This document shows, in pieces, positions 1 through 8,284 of a DNA stretch of 64,000 bases. The notes under the pieces were generated by a model. It was not told the DNA's origin and did no database searches. It worked only from the letters and a program-made list of their open reading frames with translations. Where the stretch lies: positions 280,446 to 344,445 of the forward strand of contig NZ_JAFKJN010000016.1 of NCBI RefSeq assembly GCF_017305915.1, given 5' to 3'. The first letter of the stretch is position 1; each line of letters opens with the position of its first letter. This DNA is from Reyranella sp. Lineage in GTDB: Bacteria; Pseudomonadota; Alphaproteobacteria; Reyranellales; Reyranellaceae. The position numbers and the translations under genes were made by a program.

Positions 1-474
1 TCGCGGCCGTTCTCCCTGGTCGCCGAGATCCGCGGCCAGTACATCGTGCCATCGCTGCGCGCCGCCGACGATGCCAGCGCGATGGCCGCCGTCGCCGCCC
101 GCGCCGAGCTGGTCGGCTACCTGCGCCGCACCGACCCCGCGGCCTGCCGGCAGATGGCGCTCGGCGCGCTGCAGCGGCCGGACCTGCTCGATACCGAGGG
201 CCAGCGGCTGTTCGCCCAGGTGCTGCAGACCCTCGAGGCGGCGTGGCGCAACGGCAAGAAGGCCGGCAAGCCGCAGCCGGTGCTGAACCGCGAGGAGCTG
301 TTGGCGGTGCTGCAGGAGGCCGGCTTCACCAAGGCCGACTTCGACCGGCTGGCCGCCTTCGCGACGCTGTCCAACGAGGTGAGCTGCGACGTCGAGCTCA
401 AGGTCGATTCGCTGCCGCCGCAGCTGCCGGCCGACAAGCGCGGACCGTTCGCGCGCTACATCCTCGGCAACTGA
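1..474 (+). CDS. C-terminal part of an unrecognised protein
   Basis: The frame is open from base 1 and closes with TGA at 472-474, so the gene starts before the window. A GTG at 46 is only an internal codon, because the reading frame is continuous upstream of it. The visible 157 residues are soluble-looking, rich in Ala, Leu, Arg and Glu, with no signal, membrane segment or Cys/His cluster. I do not recognise the family. The GC-rich third positions match neighbouring genes, which supports real coding. The next gene starts 47 bases downstream on the same strand and may be co-transcribed. Confidence 0.7.
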   Translation, partial: SRPFSLVAEIRGQYIVPSLRAADDASAMAAVAARAELVGYLRRTDPAACRQMALGALQRPDLLDTEGQRLFAQVLQTLEAAWRNGKKAGKPQPVLNREELLAVLQEAGFTKADFDRLAAFATLSNEVSCDVELKVDSLPPQLPADKRGPFARYILGN

Positions 475-521
475 GGGATCGGCATCGGGCAACGATCGCC
501 GCGCGCGGGCGTTGAAGCGAC

Positions 522-836
522 ATGGCTGCAACCGCACATCACGGCCGAGTCGGCGCGCGTCACCGTACCAGGCTCAAGAAGTGGTCGGGCAAGGTGACCC
601 GCGAGAGCGACGCGCTCGACCTCGAGAAGGGCGTGTTCAACAACCGCAGCGCCCACGACATCGCCGTCTCGCTGAAGCGCTCGGCCGAGCACAGCCGACG
701 GCGCAAGTCGGCGCCGCTGCGCTCGGCGATGTCGATGCTGACCTTCTACATCAACCGCGCCGGCAAGGAGCTGTCAGCAAGCCGCCACCGCACCCTCGAG
801 AAGGCCAAGGACGAGCTGCGCAAGCTGTTCGATTAG
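522..836 (+). CDS. DUF3175 family small basic protein
   Basis: This 104-residue, strongly basic protein resembles the DUF3175 family in its core: a KKWSGKVTRESDALDLEKGV-type opening, a repeated 'SLKRSAE..S.RRK' helix around residues 50-65, and the RSAMSMLTFYINRAGK segment around 67-82, ending in KDELRKLF. Family members are usually 90-110 residues, so the length is normal. The biochemical function is unknown. The first 18 residues are not conserved by eye, so the true start could lie slightly downstream. It is followed by a palindromic repeat and a convergent hydrolase gene. Confidence 0.8.
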   Translation: MAATAHHGRVGARHRTRLKKWSGKVTRESDALDLEKGVFNNRSAHDIAVSLKRSAEHSRRRKSAPLRSAMSMLTFYINRAGKELSASRHRTLEKAKDELRKLFD

Positions 837-870
837 CGCCTCGCCGGTCGCATCGAGTCCGCTCAGAAAT

Positions 871-1000
871 TCCTCCCCCTCACAGGGGGAGGTGCCCGCG
901 TCTTACGCGGGCGGAGGAGTCATGAGGCGCAACGGGATTGGGACTCCTGACCCCTCCGTCGGCGTAAGACGCCGCCACCTCCCCATCTGAATGGGGAGGA
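871..1000. repeat. compound palindromic repeat between convergent genes
   Basis: About 130 bases made of nested hairpins: 872-879/885-892 (CCTCCCCC with GGGGGAGG), 894-900/906-912 (GCCCGCG with CGCGGGC), 961-965/969-973 (GGCGT with ACGCC) and 978-984/993-999 (CCTCCCC with GGGGAGG). The two halves are also roughly inverted copies of one another, with AGGAGTC near 915-921 facing GACTCCT at 951-957. It occupies most of the space between the stops of two convergent genes, so it may act as a bidirectional terminator. The structure looks like an intergenic repeat family, and the 35-bp palindrome at 4815-4849 shares its TCCTCCCC edge. Confidence 0.75.
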
Positions 1001-1029
1001 CTTCCGAGGCCGGCTCAATCCATCCTGCG

Positions 1030-2256
1030 CTAGTTGCCCTTCAGGATCCTCGCCGTCGCGTCGGCAAAGACCTGGCAGCCCAGCACGATGTCGGCGTCGG
1101 CGGTGTTCTCGGTGAAATGGTGCGAGATGCCGCCGATCGACGGCACGAACATCATCGCCGCCGGCAGCTTCAGCCCGAGGATCTGCGCGTCGTGGCCGGC
1201 GCCGGACGGCATGCGCATGTGCTTGTCGGCGGCATGCACCGCGGCCGACTCCTCGATCGCGTCGAGGAAGCGGTCGTCCATCACCGTCGGCATGGTGCGC
1301 GAGAGGTTCACGCACTCGACCATGCACGGACCTCTTGCGTTGGCCGCGGCGACGATCGCCAGCAGCGCCGCCTCGAAGCGGTCGAGCACGGCTTTGTCGG
1401 CATCGCGGAATTGCAGGATCATCTCGGCCTTGCCGGGAATGATCGCGGGCGCCCCGGGTTCGACCGACATCTTGCCGACGGTCCAGACGCTGCGCGGCCC
1501 GCTGAGCTTCGGGAAGGTCTCCATCACCTCGTTGTAGAGCCGCATCATGGCGACGCCGGCATCCTTGCGGATCGGCATCGGCGTGGTGCCGGCATGGTTC
1601 TGGATGCCGCTGAAGCTGAGGCGATAGGCGTAGATACCGACGATGGCGGTGACGATGCCGATGCGACGGTCGGTCTGCTCCAGCACGCCGCCCTGCTCGA
1701 TATGCGCCTCGAGATAGCCGCGATAGCGGCCCTCCTCCAGATGCTCGCGCGGCGTGCTCTCCAGCCCGGCGGCCTTCAGTGCATCGCGCATCTTCGTGCC
1801 TTCGTCGCGATGACGCGCCTTGTCGATGTCCTCCTCGGAGAACATGCCGACGAACGATCGGCTGCCGGTCATCTGGCCCCAATGGCCCTCCTCGTCGGCC
1901 CACGACGCGACGTCGACGGCGAGATGCGCGGTCTCGGGATCCTCGGAAAGGGCGCGCGCCACCTCCAGCCCGTAGATCACGCCCATCACGCCGTCGAGCC
2001 AGCCACCGCGCGGCTGGGTGTCGGAATGCGAGCCGATCAGGATGCGCGGGCCCGTCTTGGCGCTCTTGCCCAGCACGGTGCCGATGCCGTCGATCACCGG
2101 CTCCAGCCCCGCCTCCTTCATGCGGGCCGCCAGCCAATGGCGGCTCTCGACGTCCTGCGGCGACAGGTGCGGGCGATGCACGCCGGTTTCGTAGCGGCCG
2201 AAATCGGCGATGCGCCGCAGGTCCGCAAGGAGTCGTTCACCGTTGATCTTAGGCAT
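1030..2256 (-). CDS. Zn-dependent M20-type hydrolase (allantoate amidohydrolase / N-carbamoyl-amino-acid hydrolase family)
   Basis: 408 residues. The metallopeptidase-like fold is shown by GSHSDT (His77), GGWLDGVMG (Asp88), the WADEEGHWG acid pair (about 121-123), EAHIEQG, and SGAGHDA near the C-terminus, which are the standard dinuclear metal ligands of this family. Length fits (about 400-420). Known members hydrolyse ureido or carbamoyl compounds such as N-carbamoyl amino acids and allantoate; the exact substrate cannot be told from sequence. The chosen ATG at 2256 overlaps the stop of the upstream amidase by 8 bases, so the two are probably translationally coupled. Longer starts (to 2301) lie inside the amidase gene. 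Confidence 0.88.
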   Translation of the reverse strand: MPKINGERLLADLRRIADFGRYETGVHRPHLSPQDVESRHWLAARMKEAGLEPVIDGIGTVLGKSAKTGPRILIGSHSDTQPRGGWLDGVMGVIYGLEVARALSEDPETAHLAVDVASWADEEGHWGQMTGSRSFVGMFSEEDIDKARHRDEGTKMRDALKAAGLESTPREHLEEGRYRGYLEAHIEQGGVLEQTDRRIGIVTAIVGIYAYRLSFSGIQNHAGTTPMPIRKDAGVAMMRLYNEVMETFPKLSGPRSVWTVGKMSVEPGAPAIIPGKAEMILQFRDADKAVLDRFEAALLAIVAAANARGPCMVECVNLSRTMPTVMDDRFLDAIEESAAVHAADKHMRMPSGAGHDAQILGLKLPAAMMFVPSIGGISHHFTENTADADIVLGCQVFADATARILKGN

Positions 2257-3496
2257 GGCAGAGCACCCAGTGGGCCGTGGAGAGCAGCTTGTCATCGGCA
2301 TGGCGCAAGCCGACCAGCTGAACCCCGAGCGGCAGGCCCATATCGCCCGTGCCGATCGGCAGCGTGACGCACGGCGTGCCCGCCAGGGTCCAGATCGAGT
2401 TGAAGCGCGGATCGCCGGTGAACTCCCGCCCCTTCGGCGCCTCGCCCGGCGCGCTGGGGCAGATCAGCACGTCGAAGTCGTCGAACAGCGAATCGATGAA
2501 GGCCTTGAACGCCACCGTCCTGCGCTGCGCGGCGACATAACGGTCGAGCGTGATGCCGTCGCTCTTCTTCATGATCGCCATCAGCTCGGCGCTGACCTTG
2601 CCGGGATTGCGCAACCGCTCGTCGGCATAGTTGCGCATGCTCTCCCAGCCGGTGATCGCGCCGTGGTCGTCGAGGATGTCCTCGAACGCCGGCGCGAAAG
2701 CCACGTCCTTCGCGCCGAGCTTGCGCGCCGTCTTCTCCAGCAGGTCCTTGGTGTCGGCTTCCGACTCGTCCCAGATCGGCGTGCGGCAGAAGCCGATGCG
2801 CGGCGCGCTCACGTCGCGCTCGACCGGCGCCGGCGGCAGCGCGAGCACGGCGCCGCGGAACAGCGCGATGTCGTCGAGCGTGCGCGCCATCAGGCCGAGC
2901 GTGTCGACCGAATGGCACTGCATCTTGATGCCGACCCGCGAGAAGTCGCCGAAGGTCGGCTTGTAGCCGATCACGCCGCAATAGGCCGCCGGCCGGATCA
3001 CCGAACCGCCGGTCTGCGTCCCGAAAGCGAGCGGCACGTGCCCGTCGGCGACCGCGGCCGCCGATCCGGAGGACGAGCCGCCAGGCGTGTGGGCGGCATT
3101 GTGCGGATTGGTGGTCGGGCCGGGATGGCGATTGGCGAACTCGGTCGTCACCGTCTTGCCCAGGATCACGCCGTTGGCGGCCCGGCTCAGCGCGACGCAG
3201 GCCGCGTCGCCGAACGGCTGCGTGCCCGCGAAGATCGGCGAGTTGTGGCCGGTCGGCATGTCGTAGGTGTCGATGATGTCCTTCACCCCGATCGGCACGC
3301 CGCGCAGCAGCCCGCCCTCGGCCTGGTCCGCCGCGCGCGCTTGGACGAGCGCCAGCGTCGGGTCGAGATGGACCCACGCCTTCACGACCGGATCGCGCTC
3401 GGCGATGCGGTCGAGGCAGGCTTGTACGAGCGTCTCCGAGGTGAGCGTGCCCGCTTCGATCGCCTTGACGGCTTCGGTGGCGCTGAGCGGTTTCAT
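2249..3496 (-). CDS. amidase (amidase signature family), copy 1
   Basis: 415 residues of the amidase signature family (the GatA/FAAH/malonamidase fold). The Ser-cisSer-Lys triad can be placed: Lys72 in GVPIGVKDIID, cis-Ser141 in TPGGSSSGSAAAVA and nucleophile Ser165 in TQTGGSVIRPA, with the family spacing of 69 and 24 residues. It hydrolyses a carboxamide to acid plus ammonia; the substrate is unknown. ATG at 3496 overlaps the TGA of the second amidase (ATGA), which supports this start and coupling. The close relationship to the neighbouring amidase points to a tandem duplication. Confidence 0.92.
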   Translation of the reverse strand: MKPLSATEAVKAIEAGTLTSETLVQACLDRIAERDPVVKAWVHLDPTLALVQARAADQAEGGLLRGVPIGVKDIIDTYDMPTGHNSPIFAGTQPFGDAACVALSRAANGVILGKTVTTEFANRHPGPTTNPHNAAHTPGGSSSGSAAAVADGHVPLAFGTQTGGSVIRPAAYCGVIGYKPTFGDFSRVGIKMQCHSVDTLGLMARTLDDIALFRGAVLALPPAPVERDVSAPRIGFCRTPIWDESEADTKDLLEKTARKLGAKDVAFAPAFEDILDDHGAITGWESMRNYADERLRNPGKVSAELMAIMKKSDGITLDRYVAAQRRTVAFKAFIDSLFDDFDVLICPSAPGEAPKGREFTGDPRFNSIWTLAGTPCVTLPIGTGDMGLPLGVQLVGLRHADDKLLSTAHWVLCHA

Positions 3497-4770
3497 CGCA
3501 GCGCTCCCTGCACCCAACCGGCAATGTCGAGCAATCGCGCATCCTCGTGCTGTTGGCCGACGAGTTGGATACCGACCGGCAGACCCTGGGGCCCGCGGCC
3601 ATATGGCAGGGTCACGCACGGCATCCAGAGATAGGTCCACAACAGGTTGAAGGTGGCGTTGCCGGTCCGCTCCAGACCGAGCGGCGCCTCGCCCGGCGCC
3701 GGGGCGGTCAGGATGGCGTCGATGTCGGTGAACGTCGCATCGACCGCGGCGCGGCCACGCTCGCCGAGCTTGCGGGCCTCGACCCAGGCCGCGTAGTCGA
3801 GCTTCCGCCCGGCGGCGATCTTGTCTTCCTGGAAGCTCTTCGACAGCAGGTCGAAGAAGCGATGCGCCTCGTCGGCCGCGGCGCGCGGTCCCTCGAAGGC
3901 GGAGAGCAGGCGCTGGCCGTCGCGCATCTCGAACATCTCGCGCGGCATCTCGAACTCGGTGACCTTGGCGCCCGCCTTGGCGAGCTTCGTTGCCGCCTCC
4001 TCGATCGCGGCGATGCCTTCGGGCTGCATCTCGTCCTTGTGCGGCGTGAAGCAGACGGCGATGCGCGGCAAATCGACCTTCTCGATCGGCCGATGCGGGA
4101 TCGCCATCAGGGCGGCGCGGAACAGCGCGAGATCCTCGAGGCTGCGGGCATAGGCACCGATCGTGTCCAGCCATTCGGTGTTGGCCTTCATGCCGGCGAC
4201 CGGGAAATGGCCGAAGCTCGGCTTGTAGCCGTAGACGCCGCAGAACGCCGCCGGCCGGATCACCGAGCCGCCGGTCTGCGTGCCGGTCGCCAGCACGACC
4301 TGCCAGTCGGCCACCGCCGCGGCCGAGCCGGACGACGAGCCGCCCGGCGTGTGCGCCGGATTGTGCGGATTGCGCGTCTTGCCGGGATGGCGGTTGGCGA
4401 ACTCGGTGGTCACCGTCTTGCCGAGCAGGATGGCGCCGGCATGCTTGGCGAGCGCGACGGTCGCAGCATCGGCCAGCGGCTGGTGCGTCCCGTAGATCGG
4501 CGAGCCGTAGCCGGTCGGCTGGTCGTAGCTGTCGATGATGTCCTTCACGCCCATCGGCACGCCGTGCAGCAAACCCTGGCGCGGCCCGCGATCGAGCACT
4601 CTGGCGCGTTCGAGGGCAGCGTCGCGGGCAAGATGGGTCCAGGCGAGCACGTCTGAATCTCGCTTGTCGATGCGTTCGAGATGGGCGCGTACGACGGCTT
4701 CGGCCGTGAGCTTTCCGGAATCGATCCGCCGCGCGATTTCCGTCGCGGTCAACGTGTTGGGCGCAGACAT
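3493..4770 (-). CDS. amidase (amidase signature family), copy 2
   Basis: 425 residues and first gene of the coupled minus-strand trio. The triad is intact: Lys76 in GVPMGVKDIID, Ser145 in TPGGSSSGSAAAVA and Ser169 in TGTQTGGSVIRPA. Long stretches around the signature match the adjacent amidase almost word for word, while the C-terminal half, which normally shapes substrate choice, differs more. I chose ATG 4770 because the sequence upstream (to 4866) reads through the palindromic intergenic repeat and is not conserved. The gene is divergent from the solute-binding protein at 4903, so a shared promoter region is likely. Confidence 0.92.
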   Translation of the reverse strand: MSAPNTLTATEIARRIDSGKLTAEAVVRAHLERIDKRDSDVLAWTHLARDAALERARVLDRGPRQGLLHGVPMGVKDIIDSYDQPTGYGSPIYGTHQPLADAATVALAKHAGAILLGKTVTTEFANRHPGKTRNPHNPAHTPGGSSSGSAAAVADWQVVLATGTQTGGSVIRPAAFCGVYGYKPSFGHFPVAGMKANTEWLDTIGAYARSLEDLALFRAALMAIPHRPIEKVDLPRIAVCFTPHKDEMQPEGIAAIEEAATKLAKAGAKVTEFEMPREMFEMRDGQRLLSAFEGPRAAADEAHRFFDLLSKSFQEDKIAAGRKLDYAAWVEARKLGERGRAAVDATFTDIDAILTAPAPGEAPLGLERTGNATFNLLWTYLWMPCVTLPYGRGPQGLPVGIQLVGQQHEDARLLDIAGWVQGALR

Positions 4771-4814
4771 GATCGTGGATATGAGCAGCAAAAGCTGTGC
4801 CGCGCCAATGAGCT

Positions 4815-4849
4815 TTCCTCCCCTTCGCGGATTCCGCGAAGGGGAGGAA
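4815..4849. repeat. perfect 35-bp palindrome in a divergent intergenic region
   Basis: Arms 4815-4831 (TTCCTCCCCTTCGCGGA) and 4833-4849 are exact reverse complements around a single central T. It lies between a minus-strand amidase (start 4770) and a plus-strand binding protein (start 4903). No T-tract follows on either side, and the location between two start codons argues against a terminator. It may be an intergenic repeat or a regulator site. Confidence 0.75.
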
Positions 4850-4902
4850 GCGGATACGTGGCGCACTTCCTGCTTCGCAATCCGGAACCCCGGAGGCCCC
4901 GA

Positions 4903-6501
4903 ATGCTCACCCGTCGTGCCGCAATAGCCGCCAGCGCCGCATTGCCGTTCGTGCGTTCAGCGCACGCCCAGCAGCCCTCGACCTTGCGCATCGCCATGAC
5001 GCTCGCCGACATCCCGGTCACCGACGGCGCGCCCGACCAGGGCACCGAGGGCATCCGCTTCATGGGCTACACGATGTACGACCCGCTGGTGATGTGGGAC
5101 CTCTCCTCGGCGAGCGAGCCCGCGAAGCTCGTGCCCGGCCTGGCGACCAAGTGGTATCAGGACCCGTCCGACCCGACGAAATGGATCTTCGAGCTGCGCC
5201 AGGGCGTGAAGTTCCATCACGGCGCGCCCTTCACCGCCGACGACGTGATCTTCTCGATCGAGCGCACGCTCAACGACAAGTCGCCGGCCTTCGACCGGCT
5301 CGGCCGCTCGGTGCTGATCGCCGCCCTGTGGCCGCTGGTCGCCTGGCGCAAGATCGACGACCATAAGGTCGAGCTGCAGACCAACGGCGTCGACACGGTC
5401 ATGCCCTCGCTGCTCAACCGCTTCCCCATCGCCAGCGCCGACAACTTCGAGAAGGTCGGCAAGGACTGGCAGGGCTACCGCAAATCGCCGTCCGGCACCG
5501 GCCCGTGGAAGATGAAGAGCTGGACGCCGCGCGAGCGCGCCGAGCTCGAGCGCAACACCGACTACTGGAACAAGGACCGCATCCCCAGGAGCGAGCGCAT
5601 GGTGCTGCTGCCGATCCCCGACGTCTCGACGCGCACCGCGGCGCTGCTGTCGGGCCGCGTCGACTGGATCGAGGCGCCGGCGCCGGACTCGCTGGAAAAA
5701 CTGAAGGCGAGCGGCGTGAAGATCGAGACCAACGCCATCCCGCACATGTGGCCGTACACGCTGTCGATGCTGCCCGGAGCGCCGACCGCCGACATTCGCG
5801 TGCGCAAGGCGATGAATCTGGCGATCGACCGCGACGCGATCGTGAAGGTGCTGAACGGACTCGCCGTGCCCGCCGTCGGCTGCGTGCCGCCCGACCATCC
5901 GTGGTTCGGCACGCCCTCCTTCAAGATCAAGTATGACCCCGCAGAAGCCAAGCGGCTGCTCGCCGAGGCAGGCTACGGCCCGGCCAAGAAGCTCAAGACC
6001 AAGATCGCGATCTCGACCTCGGGCTCGGGCCAGATGTACCCGCTGATCATGAACGAGGCGGTGCAGCAGCAATGGGCCGAGGTCGGCATCGATGTCGAGT
6101 TCCAGGTGATGGACTGGAACGCGCTGCTGAACTTCATGCGCCAGGGCGCGAAAGCGCCGGAGGCGGCGGCGTTCGGCGCGATCAACGTGTCGTGGAACAC
6201 CATGGACCCGCACAACGCCTTCATGCGCTTCGTCGACAGCCAGCAGGTGCCGCCCAAGGGCTCGAACTGGGGCTATATCAACGATCCCGGGTTCGACGCG
6301 CTGGCCAAGGAAGCGCGCAGCACGTCGGACCCGAAGGAACTCGACAAGGTGCTGGCGAAGATCAACACCAAGATGGTCGACGATTCGGTGTTCGTCTGGG
6401 TCGTCCACGACGTCTGGCCGAATGCCATCTCGTCCAAGGTCAAGGGCTACGTCCATCCCAAGAGCTGGTACGTCGACTTCTCGCCGGTGACGGTGGGCTA
6501 G
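4903..6501 (+). CDS. ABC transporter substrate-binding protein, peptide/nickel (SBP_bac_5) family
   Basis: 532 residues, typical of periplasmic binding proteins for oligopeptides, glutathione and related solutes. An N-terminal export signal (MLTRRAAIAASAALPF...AHAQQ) is cleaved probably after residues 22-24. The core shows the family pattern: 'DPLVMWD...LVPGLATKW' then 'WIFELRQGVKFHHGAPFTADDV' (split here for reading), the KSPSGTGPW segment and 'VRKAMNLAIDRDAIV'. ATG at 4903 follows a GGAGG at 4891-4896. No permease or ATPase genes are adjacent, so it is an orphan binding protein. Its divergence from two amidases and a carbamoylase suggests, by inference, delivery of amide- or ureido-type solutes. 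Confidence 0.9.
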   Translation: MLTRRAAIAASAALPFVRSAHAQQPSTLRIAMTLADIPVTDGAPDQGTEGIRFMGYTMYDPLVMWDLSSASEPAKLVPGLATKWYQDPSDPTKWIFELRQGVKFHHGAPFTADDVIFSIERTLNDKSPAFDRLGRSVLIAALWPLVAWRKIDDHKVELQTNGVDTVMPSLLNRFPIASADNFEKVGKDWQGYRKSPSGTGPWKMKSWTPRERAELERNTDYWNKDRIPRSERMVLLPIPDVSTRTAALLSGRVDWIEAPAPDSLEKLKASGVKIETNAIPHMWPYTLSMLPGAPTADIRVRKAMNLAIDRDAIVKVLNGLAVPAVGCVPPDHPWFGTPSFKIKYDPAEAKRLLAEAGYGPAKKLKTKIAISTSGSGQMYPLIMNEAVQQQWAEVGIDVEFQVMDWNALLNFMRQGAKAPEAAAFGAINVSWNTMDPHNAFMRFVDSQQVPPKGSNWGYINDPGFDALAKEARSTSDPKELDKVLAKINTKMVDDSVFVWVVHDVWPNAISSKVKGYVHPKSWYVDFSPVTVG

Positions 6502-6546
6502 CGGAATCGGTCTCAGATCTGGCACACGAATCGCCTACTGCCCATC

Positions 6547-6689
6547 GCGCTGGGAGCGCGGCACTCCAGTGCCGCTCGTCGTCTCGATCGAACGCGGCAA
6601 ATGCCGAAGAATAGACCTTTTGCTCACGATCGATTTTCGGAAGGCACAAAAGAAAAATGAGCAGCACTGGAGTGCCGCGCTCCCAGCGC
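6547..6689. mobile_element. MITE-like element with 26-bp perfect terminal inverted repeats
   Basis: Bases 6547-6572 and 6664-6689 are exact 26-base reverse complements of each other, enclosing 91 bases with no coding capacity. The match continues inward with one mismatch. Each terminus also contains its own palindrome (GCGGCACT/AGTGCCGC type). The interior is conspicuously AT-richer than the surroundings, including a run of A near 6651-6657. I found no clear target-site duplication. It lies between a binding-protein gene and an S58 peptidase gene and could supply promoter or terminator functions. Confidence 0.8.
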
Positions 6690-6745
6690 CAGGGCGTGTG
6701 TGGTAACTCCGTTCTCGTCCGCCACGAAACCCAAGAGCGAAGCAA

Positions 6746-7837
6746 ATGCCTCGTGCCCGCCTGCGCGATCTCGGCCTCAAGGTCGGAACTCTGCCGCCCG
6801 GACCCTTCAACGCCATTACCGACGTGGCGGGCGTCAAAGTGGGCTACTCGACCGTCATCCAGGACCGGCCGCGGATTGCCCGGACGGGGATCACCGCCAT
6901 CTGGCCGCGCGGACCGGAAATCTGGACCGACTACGTCTTCGCGGGAACGTTCTCCTTCAACGGCAACGGAGAGATGACCGGCCTTCCGTGGCTCGCCGAA
7001 CAGGGTCTGCTCGGCGCGCCGATCGGGATCACCAACACCTATCAGGTTGGAATCGTCCGTGACGCCATCACGGCCATTGCGGTTCGCGACGGCGCTTCCC
7101 AGGCCTTCCATCTGCCGGTCGTCGCCGAGACCTACGATGGCTGGCTGAGCGACATCCAGGCTTTCACGCTGACGCAGGAGCACGCGTTCGCCGCGTTCGA
7201 CAGCGCAGTCGGCGGCTGCGCCATTGCCGAAGGCAATGTCGGCGGCGGCACCGGCATGATCTGCCACGAGTTCAAGGGCGGGACCGGCACGGCATCGCGC
7301 CTGGTCGAGAATGGCGAGCGTTATACCGTCGGTGTGCTGGTGCAGGCGAACTATGGCGCGCGCGATCTGTTGCGCATCGATGGCGTGCCTGTCGGCCGCG
7401 AGATCGGACCGGACGTGGTGCCGGCCCATCGCTCGGGCAAACGCGCAGTCCCACCCCGGACGACGACGGAAGGGTCCATCATCGTCGTCCTCGCGACCGA
7501 CGCGCCGCTCCTTCCGATCCAATGCCAGCGGCTGGCCCGCCGGGCCACGACCGGGCTGTCCTGGGTCGGCGGCATCGGCGCAAACGGAAGTGGCGATATC
7601 TTCATCGCGTTCTCGACGGGCAATCACATCGGCCAGAACGACAGGATCAGCAGCGTGAACATGATCGCGCCTGACGCGATGACGAGCCTCTTCCAGGCCG
7701 CGGCCGAGGCCACCGAAGAAGCGATCCTCAACGCGATGTGCATGGCCGAGACCATGTCGGGCCGCGACGGTCGCATCGTCCACGCGCTGCCGCTCGACCT
7801 CCTGCAGGAGGTGATGCGGAAGTATCGGCCCGGGTAA
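6746..7837 (+). CDS. P1/S58 family peptidase (DmpA-like aminopeptidase)
   Basis: 363 residues. Family S58 enzymes (DmpA, BapA) are N-terminal-nucleophile hydrolases that self-cleave at a Gly-Ser bond and then release N-terminal amino acids, D-amino acids or beta-amino acids. The opening 'GPFNAITDVAGVKVGYST', the GNVGGGTGMICHEFKGG segment and 'TTEG|SIIVVLATDAPLLP' are diagnostic; the predicted autoproteolysis site gives Ser244 as the nucleophile. Length is normal. It sits just downstream of a MITE-like repeat. With the amidases and carbamoylase upstream it fits a theme of unusual amide or peptide breakdown, but no operon link is visible. Confidence 0.92.
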   Translation: MPRARLRDLGLKVGTLPPGPFNAITDVAGVKVGYSTVIQDRPRIARTGITAIWPRGPEIWTDYVFAGTFSFNGNGEMTGLPWLAEQGLLGAPIGITNTYQVGIVRDAITAIAVRDGASQAFHLPVVAETYDGWLSDIQAFTLTQEHAFAAFDSAVGGCAIAEGNVGGGTGMICHEFKGGTGTASRLVENGERYTVGVLVQANYGARDLLRIDGVPVGREIGPDVVPAHRSGKRAVPPRTTTEGSIIVVLATDAPLLPIQCQRLARRATTGLSWVGGIGANGSGDIFIAFSTGNHIGQNDRISSVNMIAPDAMTSLFQAAAEATEEAILNAMCMAETMSGRDGRIVHALPLDLLQEVMRKYRPG

Positions 7838-7855
7838 CGGGCGCGGGCCCCTAGT

Positions 7856-8284
7856 CTAGCTCAGCTCGCTCACGGCCTTGGCCAGCACCGCGGCCAGCTC
7901 GCGCTGCAGCGCGGGCGAGAGACGCGCGATGCCTTTCATGTATTCGGTGGCGCGGGCGCGGACGAGCCGGTCGAGCAGCCGCTCGGCCGACGGGGTGACG
8001 GCGAGCCGCTTGCGCCGGCGATCGCCCTCGTCCTCGGCGCGGGTCAGCAGGCCCTGCTTGAACAGGCGATCGACCATCTGGCTGGTCGCCGGCAGCGACA
8101 TGTTGAAGCGCTCGGCCAGCTCCGAGGCCGTGCTGCCGCCGGCCTGGCGCAGGCGCGTGAGGAACAGCACTTGCGGCAAAGTCAGCCCCGCCTCGCTCAT
8201 CAGCGACAGCGTCTCGCCACCGCGATGCGAGACGCGGTCGACCAGGGCCAGCAGGAGCGCGCCGACGTCTTCCTTCGCGCTCAT
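7856..8284 (-). CDS. MarR family transcriptional regulator
   Basis: 142 residues with a winged helix: LTLPQVLFLTRL, then the helix-turn-helix GSTASELAERFNMSLPATSQ and the basic wing EDEGDRRRKRLAVT. MarR proteins bind palindromic operators as dimers and usually respond to small aromatic ligands. The start ATG (8284-8282) overlaps the TGA of the upstream VOC gene (ATGA), so the two are one operon, VOC first. The inverted repeat at 8875-8895, upstream of the VOC start, is the likely autoregulatory operator. It converges on the peptidase gene, with an 18-base gap. Confidence 0.93.
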   Translation of the reverse strand: MSAKEDVGALLLALVDRVSHRGGETLSLMSEAGLTLPQVLFLTRLRQAGGSTASELAERFNMSLPATSQMVDRLFKQGLLTRAEDEGDRRRKRLAVTPSAERLLDRLVRARATEYMKGIARLSPALQRELAAVLAKAVSELS

